Made by a program: the position numbers and the translations under genes. A model generated the notes under the pieces. That model ran no database searches and was not told where the DNA came from. It saw nothing but the letters and a program-made list of their open reading frames with translations. Positions 50,620 through 62,500 of a stretch of DNA of 64,000 nt are shown here, in pieces. Source of the DNA: Lagopus muta (Eukaryota > Chordata > Aves > Galliformes > Phasianidae); the NCBI RefSeq assembly GCF_023343835.1, contig NC_064439.1, positions 31,101,933 through 31,165,932 of the forward strand, in the 5' to 3' direction. Position 1 is the first letter of the stretch. Each line of letters starts with the position of its first letter.

Positions 50620-50625
50620 AATAAA
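50620..50625 (+). terminator. PALS2: Candidate distal poly(A) signal AATAAA of PALS2
   Basis: A canonical hexamer followed about 25-50 bases later by a T/GT-rich element. It is the last plausible signal before the convergent GSDME gene. An ATTAAA on the opposite strand (50628-50633) almost abuts it. Confidence 0.4.
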
Positions 50626-50640
50626 GATTTAATATTGAAA

Positions 50641-53275
50641 AACTACACTCTTTTTTGTTGGATTTTTTTTTTGTCTTTCTGTGACTTGTAGCTAACTAAG
50701 AGATGATCTCCACAGGCTGTGAAGGCTTACCAGGAAGAAAAGGCAAGCAGTGCTGTGGAATTCCCCTGCCCTCCTTCCAGATTGAAGGGCTGTGCTCCTG
50801 TGCTAAGCTCCGGGACTCAGCTACAGCTCGGAGGGTGGGAAATGAATGGCATTCAACATTTGAAACTCATTTCAAGGGGGTGAAAACAGGATGGAGATTC
50901 TCTCGTGAAAGGAAGGTGTTGGTCACAGTTCAGAAATGTGACTTTTTGGCTTTTGAATGCACCCATTCCAGATCCTATGCAGAGCACTCTGGGGCCTCTT
51001 CAACCATCCTATAAATACCACTGCTAAAGTGGGGCTGCTTACTTTCTAATCACTACCCTATTAAGGGTGTCAGTCTCCTATGTTCACATTGTAATTCACC
51101 AGCATACATAAAGCTCCGGCAGCTGAGGCCTGCAGCACCACAAGGTGAGCACTCATTACTCGTTACATCAAGGCTGAGGCTGCTGGAGACAAAAATAAAA
51201 AATAAATCAAAGAGACTGAAAAGCAACTGCTGACCTCACCTTCCCTTGTCCCGATGTGATTCTGAAATGCAAAGCTGAGGGGTCTTCCCCCTTCTGCAGA
51301 AGGCAAGTGTATCAGGAAGCAACAAGGGAGAGACAGCTGAGAGTGAAATGAAGCGCCAACCTCTCCTGAAGGACCCCAGTGCCCTCTTACCACCTCTGTT
51401 TTCTAGGGAAGACCCCAGCTAACCTTGAAGGAGCGCTTTCTGTACGAGGCCAGCCTGTCACAAGCAATCACTGCTTCAGCCAGGATGCGCTGAGTAGAAT
51501 CTGAATTCATTTGGATCAGTGCAGCCAGGGTCCCTGAAGAGGCTCTCCTCATTTAGCTTAGGGAAGGGGAGAACAAAACTTAGATGGAGAGAGACTCATT
51601 GCTGCTGCTGCCTCTTTGGATTTACGTATCCCCAGCCTGAGCTATTTTGAATGTTCATGTGCAGAAAGATGCTACTTTCAGAAGGACAGAGAGCACAGAA
51701 AAGGGCAGACCCACGCCTGGTGGCTGCCCTGTGCAACCAATGCCTTTTTTTTTGTAACAGTTTCTATAGAATACCTGGGGGTCTTTTTCCTATGCAAACA
51801 AATCCCCTCACAAACCCCCTCATCCCCTTCAGTACAGCCCACCAACCCTGAAAGCAGTTAAGTGCAGCACATACAAGGTTTACAACAAGAGTAAAATCAG
51901 GGTACGTGGACAGCAGCACTACGTGGAGTCACACGCATCTTCTTGCTGTCTGCACGCACCAACTTTCAAAGCCAAGAAAAGGACTGGAATCAGAAAAAAG
52001 ATGAATGGAAATCACGCAAATTGACTTTTAAAATTATTCTACTGTCCTGACATCCATGACATTAAATACAAAATTCTGATAAAACAATTACAGAGGCAAC
52101 TTGCTTACAAGCAGTTGGCAAAAGCAAACCTTCCCATGTACAGACACACAACTCACACAAGCAGGGTAAGGTGCTCTCAGGGCATTTCCGTACGCACCAG
52201 TGCAGCATTGGGCCAAAACCATCAGCTTCACTTCACACTCACATTACAAATGAGACACTGAAACACCACCACCTCAGTCTGAGCACCTCTCCTTCCAGGT
52301 GCCTAAGTGTCAACCATCCCCCAGTGCTGGCTAAAAGCACCAAGAGCCTGCTTCATTGGAACAGCTTCCTGCATTTACAGTGATCTCTCCTGCACTTCTG
52401 TCCCATTTCCATGATCACAGAAAATTATGATCAAAAAAAGGCAGAACAGTTCAAAGCACAAAGTGCTTTACATTAACTGTGCTATAAAGCTCTGCTGTTA
52501 GTGAAAGACACGAGCAAAACACTGGAAGTGTCACATGGGTAAAATGATTGCTTTGTGGAGTGCAGCAAGGACTTCTGCTATGCACATACCAGAAGGCATC
52601 ACCGTATCTCAAAGAGAAAGTTCAAAATACAATGTAAGCAGCTGAAACTTGCTAAGCTTAGTAAAAACTTATTGGAAAAGAGGTAGAAATCCCTAAGGTG
52701 GTCTCAGTTTTGGAAAAAAAAAAAAAAGAGTTCATTATTTCCTGCAGTGTGCAGCTCACATCCATAAAGCCAAACTACACTTAATGAAGAAAAACCTAAT
52801 GAAGTGCCCTCCACTTCACATCCTCCAGAGTGAAGGTATTCTGCACGTCAGGTCTTGAGTGAGCAAAGCACGTACTGCATTGCACGATGCTACATTTCCA
52901 CAGCCTTTTTGCTCGCTTGCTTACAAAAAGCAGTTTGTACTTTGCAGTTTTCTCCCACGCATATTAATGCAAGCAATCAGGCTTCCACTGCTCTGCAGTT
53001 CTGACAACTATCAGAATAGCTATGTTCAGTTTCTCTTCCAGGCTCATCTTTTTTTTCCTTCTTCCCCTGCATCCCTTATTTACTTATTTATGTATTTTCC
53101 ACTGCAGACAAACCTTAGTGGAGCTGCAGAGCAGCAGTGTGCTCACTCCTTGCCTGTGCTGCCCTGTGCCACCTGGCTTCAGAGCCCTGAAAACTCAACC
53201 CCAGGGCTCTCACATGCTCACAAGCATCAGCGCTACACTGCAAAGCTACACAAGGAAGAACAGGGAGGGCAGTGC
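50641..53275. other. Gap between the convergent PALS2 and GSDME coding ends
   Basis: No supported gene or CR1 copy. On the minus strand it should include the GSDME 3' UTR. No canonical AATAAA is seen close downstream of the GSDME stop; variant hexamers (AGTAAA, CATAAA, AATACA) cluster near 53077-53105. The next good hexamer on that strand is the ATTAAA at 50628-50633. The long plus-strand open frame at 52859-53416 runs antisense to the last GSDME exon and is not supported as a gene. Confidence 0.5.
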
Positions 53276-53518
53276 TCAGAAAAGCTCCTCTACAGCCCCA
53301 CTCAAACTGTGAAGCCCGCAAAGCGCAACATAAAGAACAAGTGGGAAGAATCTGGGTTCTCTCATAGTTACAGCTTTTACAGAAGACTCTGTCTTCTCCA
53401 AATTAATGTTCGTTGAAGCAAAAAGCCTTTGCACAACATCAAATCTTCCTCTGTCAGTGAGAGTTGCCACCAAAGGACTGCTCAGTGCCAAGGTGCCATC
53501 AGCTGAAGCGATGTAAGG
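53276..53518 (-). CDS. GSDME: GSDME last coding exon and stop
   Basis: 243 bases including TGA at 53276-53278. It begins PYIASADGT, then RFDVVQRLFAST, SSVKAV and FFPLVLYVALCGL, the conserved C-terminal end of gasdermin E. The final residues (SLSGAVEELF) look lineage-specific. Confidence 0.92.
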   Translation of the reverse strand, partial: PYIASADGTLALSSPLVATLTDRGRFDVVQRLFASTNINLEKTESSVKAVTMREPRFFPLVLYVALCGLHSLSGAVEELF

Positions 53519-56500
53519 CTGTATTTATGAGAGAGAGAAAAAGAGAAACAAAGACATTAAAAAGGCCTTTCAAGCAGTGCTGTTTGGTGTCACACAGCTT
53601 AGTTCTTTCTTACAAAGCCACTGGAGAGCGTACAAGGCAGTGTAAAAGGGAAAGATTCCCTGTTCCATCAGCCTTGACAAGTACAACGTATTCATCCCCA
53701 ACCAAAGCTCACCTCCCACAGTTATGTTTCAAATACTCCATTGATTTATGATGGCCCCCAGCCTGGTAGCACCCACGCCCTGGTTCACCCTCGTGATGCT
53801 GGGGATACCAGCACCCCCAGGACAGACCTGGGATTTACAGTACCAAGGAAACCCAAATGCCAACAATTTAAGTGTCCTGATGCAGGCACCAAAACCTGAA
53901 GCAGTTTTAATGGATTCCCAAATACCCTCCAGATTCCAACCATGATGAAGTAGGTGACTCACTACTGCCTAGAAAGACAGTTTTGACTTACTATGGCAAA
54001 GAGCTGCTCCACAGATTACATTTAACCCTCTTACTCTGAAAAACTCCAGCATTCATCTTCTCTCTACACATCTAAAGGGTTCTACTGTAATTTTTGTCAC
54101 TGACCTTACGAAATTCAGAGCAAATGTCAACCCTGTGCCTTCTTTAAATAGTTTTAATGAATGGCCTCTGAGATTTCAAACTTCAGAATCTGCCAAGGCT
54201 CAAGCAACACTGGTATCAAAGTGGAGTTTCTGTTCCCCAAGGGCAGGTGATTATCGCTAGTGAGGTTTTTAAATGGGCTATGGAGACTACTAGAAAATTA
54301 AAACTCAAGTTAAAATTACTATTATTTTTGCTCTCAGCTCACAGAGTGACCAAAATACAGAAATGCTTCAGAAATGAGGTACCCATCTGCAGTAAATTAC
54401 CCACACTGTTTGCCACTGTCAGGCTCTGACCCTGTCCAAGCAATGCTTCAAGCTGAAATTCACACTGGAGCCTGACATCTGCTTTCTTGGGTGGGAACAC
54501 AGTGAGCCAGGGAACGCAGCCATTACTGCTGCTGGTGCCCGCATGCTACACGGGCACGCTTTGATTACTCACCAAGCAACACAATGCCGGAACAACCTGT
54601 AGATCAGAGCAGGCACGCAGCAGGACAAGAGTGTAATCAGACAGCTCTGTGAAGGAGACATTAATAGGGAAAGATTGTTTCCAGTGAGCAGCGTACAAGG
54701 CTGGCTGCTGGAGCTCTGCTATTGGGCTCTCCTGCTGAGCAGCAACAGCAGGCTGCATTTCTGAGGCCCACGCAGGTACAGAGCCCTGGGAACAGGAACA
54801 AAGAGATTCTACACCAAGGAGAGCTGTGACAAAGCGCTCTGCTGGACACAGGGAAGAGGCTGATCCAGACCTTTCCGGTTTGCTTCCTAGATTGTAGAAT
54901 CAAAGGGGGTGGGCAGTGGGTGGAAGCAAACCCTGCCCTTGACAGAAAGGTAGTGGTGGGAAGGATCTCCTCCCTGGCATTTTCTTCCTCTCCCCAGGTA
55001 TTTCCCCAGTGTTTCTGGGAGCCTGCAGGCAGGCATATGATTTATGCTCTGAATGAAACAAGAACCTCTGTTCTCAAAACCTGTTGTAGATGCTGACCTC
55101 AGCCAAAACATGATTTGAGAGGAATGATGTAGCTTATTCTGCCCTGGGGAGATGGACTGAATGGTCCCTGTGGTGCCCTTCAACTTCGTAACTGAAATCC
55201 GTAAGAGAAGCAACAGGCATAAAACAGCTTTGGATCTTAATCCAGCTGCAGTTATGCCTGGACACGAGAAGCAGGCGTCATGTCCAAAGCCAGGTGATAA
55301 TTCAGCATGCTCAATTAGCTGCACTCTGCTGTTAATAGCATCTGACAAGCATTACCACACCAGTGGCTGTTTTCTATCTCTTTTCCCTATCTACAAATTA
55401 GTTAAGCTTTCCTATCTGTGTACCATTCATATATGGATGCAAACTGATACTCTGCTGCACAGCGTCACATCTAGAAATGCTGCACTGTACCAATTCTAGC
55501 TCATATTGCACTGGATTCCTTTGTTAACCTTAATGTCAGGTAAGCCTTTATGTTTGACAGAGAGGAGAAAAAGCCAGGAAAGAATCTATCTTGGATTCTG
55601 CAGGTGACCTGTAATTAACACTGGTGTCAAATAAATGCCATCCTCACCACCTAGTTGGCATTTATATTTAATCTCCTTTTTCAGTGGCTGCAGGATAACT
55701 CTTAATTGCAGTGTCTCCATGTTAAATTCATTTTTGCTAAATATAGTTTGGCCCTCAACTGTTACAGAGAAGACACCACCTCATTTGTAATTCTCAGCAT
55801 TTGGGCAGGAAGAACTCTGGCATGCAGCAAGAACAGAAATTAGCTTCTCAAATGGGAAATGCCCACATTCAGCAGAAACTAGAGTAATCTTAAGGGAATG
55901 TGTATTTTACAAGTAAAATCTGCCAGAGATCAAGGGCTGAATTTAATTCACAGCTAGGAATGCCTGGCATCATACAGATCCCAGAAAAAGAACAGAACCA
56001 ATTACATTTGCTAAGCTCATCAACTGCTCGAAAAGAGCCACATTTTGTGCAGAGGGACTTTCTAGAAGGGATGGAACAAAAAGGCTCTCCTTCATTCACA
56101 ACATACCAGAGATAGCACTGATGAGGAGGTGAACAGCTGAGAGCAGTTCTTCATCTTGAAGCTGATAATTCTGCAACAATAGCTCATCCTGTACACTGCA
56201 CCCCACCAGCTGGAGGAAGTCAGCCAGGTCCTGCTGCTGTGCAGGTTTTAACTCCTTCAGGTCTGGCTTGTCTCCTGCACACAGAGCATCTAACTGGAAG
56301 CCAAAGAAAAAAACACAACTTCTTGAGAAGCTCCAGGGAGACCTCATTATGGCCTTACAAATTTGAAAGGAGAGTACAAACAGGAGGGAGAATGACTGTT
56401 TACAAGGGCAGATAGTGATAGGACAAGGGGAAATGGTTTTAAACCGAGACAGGGGATGTTTAGGTTAGATATTAGGAGGAAGTTTTTGACACAGAGGGTG

Positions 56501-59500
56501 GTGATGCACTGGAACAGGTTGCCCAAGGAGGCTGTGGATGCCCCATCCCTGGAGGCATTCAAGGCCAGGCTGGATGTGGCTCTGGGCAGCCTGGTCTGGT
56601 GATTGGTGACCCTGCACATAGCAGGGGTCTATGCTATGTGAAACTGGATGAGCATTGTGATCCTTTTCAGGCCATTCTATGATTCCATGAAAAGAGAAAA
56701 GTTTGAGTGCAAGATAACGCTCACTCTGTTCTGAAATTACTTTTAGGAAGCAAGGAAAAGTTTCTTTATCTTACCACATCTTCCAGGGCAGTTAATGTTT
56801 CTTCATGCAGCAGGAGTTCGCACAGACTTTTATATAAAGCTCTTTGCTTGTCTTCTGGCAGCTTCACAAAGGGTTGGAACTGAGCCTTCAGCTGTGACAG
56901 ACCTTTCCCAAAAAAGCAGTGAAAAATAAAACTAAGTACTGCTACACCAGTGCCAGTAAAAACAGTTAATGTTTTTGCTATGCATTTCATAAGCTAGTTT
57001 ATCACCGCATCTTGCCACCCTGATTTCAATCAGTGCAAGTTATAATGAAAGGCTGGAACACATCTGAATATATTTCCCTAATCAGCCAACAGAATGGCCA
57101 CGAAAATTCTGAGGAAAAAAATACTGCTGCTAAGGATTAACATTCCATACGTTCTGTATTTTGGAAGTCAGTATTTTAATATTAACTGAATTAACCATAC
57201 ATTAAGTGTACAGCCTGGATGTTCATCTCCAGACAATGTCCATTCTAAGGCAGAATGCAGTGCTCTGCTCATAACCTCACTTTTTGAACTACGGGTTAAT
57301 GCCAATTACCAGTCAATGCTCTGAGTCCACACACAGAACTGGAGGCTTCTGTTGTGATGCTCAATTGTAAGCATCCTTCTATTTCAACAGAGGGAACCAA
57401 GCATTACACACCTTCAGTTCCCAGAAAGACCAGTTACGCTTCATGACAAAAATATTTTCTTGATTGAAATACTGAATTCACTACAGTTATAAACAGAAAC
57501 ACAAGAGAGTTCAGTGCTTTTCTTTTCCACCATTCAGTTACAACTCTACAACAAAATATCATATGTATGTATCAAAATTGACCACTTAGGTAAAACAAAA
57601 GAAGTTTTCAAGTCAACAGTGTCAACTGGAAGACTGGAACGTGCTCTATCACATTCCAAAAAATATGGGCATGAAAGCATTCTTAACCTTGTTTAAAGAA
57701 GCAAAGAGACTTTGCTTGATGTCTCTCCAGTAAGATGCCTTTTATATCTGAAAATTTCTTTATTAAAAAAAGAGACAACAAAACAGCTCACCCACAGGCA
57801 GATTTTTTTTGCATCTGATGCAATACGATGTACTTGGACCTAACTGTCCATCCAAATAACAGCGTAAGAAACCTGCTTTAAATTGCGCTGGTAGAAATAT
57901 TTTCTTCTCCATTTTTTACCTAATTCAGGTTAATTAATTAAAGTCTCCAAGTCTTCAAAGAAAGGCAAGAAGATATGTTAAGCTAAAACAAACTGCAACA
58001 GTGGCATACTATTTTTTCACAATTTTTTTTTCCCCAAAACACACAGAGATAGTTATTCCTTTATGACAACTCAATAGTAAGTAATAAGAGAACTGTCAGG
58101 ACAACAGACATCCATTTTGGTAGAAGTCAGTCTGTAGAAAAGTCATGAACAAAGGGTGAAATTCAGAGATAACAAAAATAATGCTCAGCACCAGAAACAG
58201 CTGTAAGAGCTCAACCCAGAACTGATGAAAAGCAAGGTGTGTTCAGAGGCCTTGATTTGTTACCTCTTTTTCCATTCCTGTGCTAATCTCACCCCTCCTG
58301 CACCCCTACAAAAAGCATGTTGTGCCTGGCACATTACATCCATTCACAAACTTCCACTTGTAGCATATTTTAATTTCACCAGCCTTAGTTGTTATGAAAC
58401 ATTCCTTTCAAGCTTGTCAGAAAATAATCACAGAATCACAGACTGCCAGGGTTGGAAGGGACCTCAAGGATCATGAATCTCCAACCCCCCTGCCACATGC
58501 AGGGCCACCAACCTCCACGTTTAATGCTAAATCAGGCTGCCCAGGGCCCCATCCAACCTGGCCTTGAACACCTCCAGGGACAGGGCATCCACAACCTCTC
58601 TGGGCAGCCTGTTCCAGTACCTCACCACTCTCATAGTAAAGAACTTCCCCCGAGATCCAACCTAAATCTTCCCCCCCTCAGCTTAAAACCATCTCCCCTT
58701 GTCCTGCTGTTATCTACCATTTCAAAGAGATGGCTCCCCTCCTGTTTGAAGGCTCCCTTTAGGTCCTGGAAAGAGAATAACTAAAGGAGAAGGAGTGGAT
58801 GCCTTGGTAATTTTTGAGACTTTAATTGAGGAATATTCAGAGTTTTTTCCAGATCATGAACAAATATTTTCAGTGAACTTTTCTGTATGAAAGCACAAAT
58901 TATCACTGATTTCATAGAGGTTATGCACAATATAACAGAACTGACATAAATACAATCTTAAAATATTAGGGTTTTATGGCAAAGGGATTCAGTTTGTTGC
59001 CAGGGACCAGTTCCCTGCATGTCCCCATTACAGAAGTAAGTCTTTTTGTTCTTCTAACATCATTTCTTATGTACTATCCTACCAGATTATTTCCTTCTAT
59101 CACGTCACTTAACTCCCTGCAATGTAATCACATAAAACATTTCTGGTAATACCTTCTTTCAACACACTTAAAGAAGCGTGGCTGGGAATGGGGCTGTCAG
59201 CCCCAGAGTGCATCCCATTATCAACAGCATCTGGGTGATACAGGAACGAAGTGTCACTGAACAGCACTGAGTGGGGTGACGCCGAACCCTCTGAGCTTTC
59301 TCTTTCAAAACCTCCTTGCTGTTCATCTAGCAGACAGAATTCTGAAATCAGAAATACAATTTAAAAAAATGTCACAAAACACACAAGCAATAACTGAACG
59401 AGATGCTAGCTTACATCATCAAGTGTTCTCACACAATTTCTCCACACATCATCTCTTCTAAATGGAGATAATGCCAGTGGCTGCTTGCTGCGTGCTATTA

Positions 59501-62500
59501 CTGCAGCCCTAATGCACCAGCAAAGGCCCTGTGCTGCAGCCGTCAGCCACAAAATGTGACACCAGTTTCCATGAAGTACTGGAGCCAGCAAGTAACATGA
59601 AAACCTCTCATAGACACTGTGAACCCAAGTGCTGCGTGCAAGAGATGCAGATAGGAATTGTTTGTGATTTCTATCAATAAGAGATGCACTAGAATACCAT
59701 CTACAGAATCCACACACAATGGAGGCACATGAAAGCACTTCCTGGGATTTAAAACAAGCTCTCAGAGCATCCCTTGCAGAACTTGTTCTGGTCTGGCATT
59801 GACAGACACCTCCTTCTGAGTCAAGATACAGATCCACACTCGAGACCTCCAGGCAGGTGAAAATTCATTGGCTCTTCTGGGTCTCTGAAGGACTTCTAGC
59901 CACGCTCACTAACCCTTCAATACACTGTCTCTTTTGCAAGAAGATGGAGAAAATAACATACTCTTGGTCTATTCCCCTTTCTGATGCATCTTCATAACAT
60001 TCTCTTGGGATTCCAAGCACTGCTCTACCTCACCCAAGCAAGACTGCCTATTTCTTACTACTAGACTGCTCCTCACTGCCCCAGCTTTGTGAAGCTGTGG
60101 GACTCCTGAAAGGAAGGAGCCTTTGTAGAAGTTTTGCTGAGAAATTTACAGTATCATGTGAATTCTGTGCTCACGTGTCAGACTCTGAGTCTTTGGGGCA
60201 TAACACAAAGCTCTATGCATTATTTTATAATTTTTTTAGAGGGTTAAGTGTAAGATTTTAAACCATAGCCCTGGCACTCCAAAGCAGGCCTAAGGAGAAC
60301 ACAGGCAGGTTAGCAAGAGAAAGTCAATTCTGAAGTAGTACCTGACAGCAAAGGGAAAAACGTAACTAATCAAGCACATGCTCACATGTACCGGGCACAG
60401 AACCTAAATATAACCTTCCCACAGTTGTAACAGCCTGTCTCACCAAATTAAGGACATTGAAAGCAGATGAGAAAGCATGGAGAGCACTCCATCAGCAAAA
60501 AGCTTTTTCAAAGGGAGAGCAGACAAAGAAATCTCTGCCGCGGAAAATGAAAGAGACCTTTATGCCTGCATAACCCTTCACAGAGAAGAGCAAGATACAG
60601 AGGAGCAGAAAGTGATTAACCCAAATTAAAGAACTTCCCAAAGCAACAAGACTCAGGACGGTGGCAAAGGCATCACAAGGCCAACATGCTCGTGTAACTT
60701 TCATTGATGATGATAAGGCTTTCACATGAACCCTGAAGGAGGAGATAGGGCTAATAAACTACCTGCACTGAAAAAAGAGGAAGACAGTAAAGGAAATAAC
60801 ACGCAGTATCGTGCAAAGTGCACATCTGCTGTAAAATCTTGTAACAGGACTGTTTTGCTTTGTACTAACAAGACTGTTAATTAATTTTATAACCTATAAA
60901 TTTTATCAGAGAAGGAAAAAGACATGAAAGAAAGAATACATCTAATACTGTGATACTTTTTTCTGTTGGATTCTATCGCAGACCTCGCTGACAAATCTCC
61001 ACTGGCAGTTAGATCTTGGCAAAAACATCACCAAAAAATGTAAGAAATACAAAGATGACCAATAAAAATGATTCACTGACGATGCACTGAGATGCTGTAA
61101 AGATTAGGACAGTTTAATTCCCAGGCATGTCGTAAGAACATCACAAATATACAACAATGAAGAGAACAATGCTGGCCAGTCAGGTGCCACAGCCTGTTTT
61201 GAGAAGGGAGAACAAGAGGGCTTGTGGTAAAACGAAGAGAGAGAGAACTGAGCAGCATTTAATGGAAACAGCTATTAGCTCAAGGAGAAAATTAGCCTGC
61301 AGAAATCAAACGCACATGGAATGAGTGTAGGAAAACATTGTGGTAAAGAAATTGGAAAGGGATCAGACTTATTTTTTTCCTTTTTCTTTTTATGCTCAAA
61401 AACGTCCTGTCACATTAGCCAGGGCATTTTTAAGAAAGTTTACACACCAGTAGCACCACACTTCCGTAGCAAATAACTCCAACGCTGTCTGTCAGTGGCA
61501 AAGAAAAAGGAACAAGGATAGATGCACCTTATTCCACAACTAGCTGTGAAGAAAACCCCATTATGTTACACCTGCTATTGGCCGCTTCCAATCCCATGAG
61601 AAAGGACCGCATCAGTCCCCAGCCTTAACTTCGAAGACAATTGTTATCTCCATAAACAGACACTGACCACTGCTCAGACATTAAGAAGCTGAAGGCTGAG
61701 CTCCACCATACTTACTCTTGCTAGAAACCCCCACTTCTGATGTCAGTTCCTCCACTTAACCTTTTCAATGACACAGTACTAATTGAAAAAAGTAAGATGG
61801 ACATCGTTTGAGAGAAAACATGAAACAAGCTGTGATGTTTCTGAAGCTTGAGATATAACGCTCAATGTGAGACAAAAAGGAAAAAAAAAAAACAGAAGAA
61901 AAAAAAGCAGAGAATTACAGATCATTAACAACACTCACATATTAATTATCAGCTAGAAAGATAAGATTTTCCATCTTGAAATCATGTAAGCAGGCTATCA
62001 GCTGTAACTTCATGGTTATATATCAGCTATCAGCTATACATCCATGCTATCATACAATAGCTTTAATTGCACCTGATTTCAGTGAATTAGAGTTCTGTTA
62101 TGACCATGGAGTCAATGCCCTCTAGGGTATCTCTGTGTTCACAGTACGGCAGAGCAATTCCACATTTTTTTTTTTTTTTTACAGTTATGTGGTACTTACA
62201 CATATTCCTGAACCTACTTGCTTTCTTAATATCAGAATTCATCTGAAGGAGAATGATGGAGACTATTACGTGCATTTCTTATCTAAATAAAGCGCACCCT
62301 AGATTCAAATCTCTCAACTGTACCTCATGTTTCTTTCTACACCACCACTGTTTAACTTCCAGTCCTACTCAGCCCGCCCGACTCCTCTCCTTTTTGCATA
62401 ACATCCCCTGAAACCTCCTTTAAGTCAGGGAGTTTAACTGAGAACAGGCAAGAAAGAAAAATCCAGCTGATACCACAGAGCAGAGTTACCACCTCATCTA

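Larger units (their letters stand above)
44020..50640 (+). other. PALS2: Probable long 3' UTR of PALS2
   Basis: Poly(A) signal candidates after the stop are AATAAA at 44047, ATTAAA at 47760, AATAAA at 48183, 49262 and 50340, and AATAAA at 50620-50625. The last is followed by a GT/T-rich stretch near 50650-50675, as expected downstream of a cleavage site. No coding exon or CR1 copy is seen across 6.6 kb, unusual here because the introns carry many, which fits a constrained UTR. Five UGUANAUA Pumilio-type motifs occur. The true end cannot be fixed from sequence; shorter isoforms ending near 44070 or 47790 are plausible. Confidence 0.45.

Noticed and set aside
52859..53416. 185-codon plus-strand open frame, the longest in the window
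   Set aside because: It overlaps the last GSDME exon in antisense, resembles no family, and its composition looks non-coding. The minus-strand reading has conserved protein, splice sites and phase.
54887..55348. 153-codon minus-strand open frame in a GSDME intron
   Set aside because: No recognisable protein. The GSDME frame splices cleanly over it.
59406..59837. 143-codon minus-strand open frame in a GSDME intron
   Set aside because: No family resemblance, no matching splice phase with the flanking exons, and it is separated from the true acceptor at 59342.
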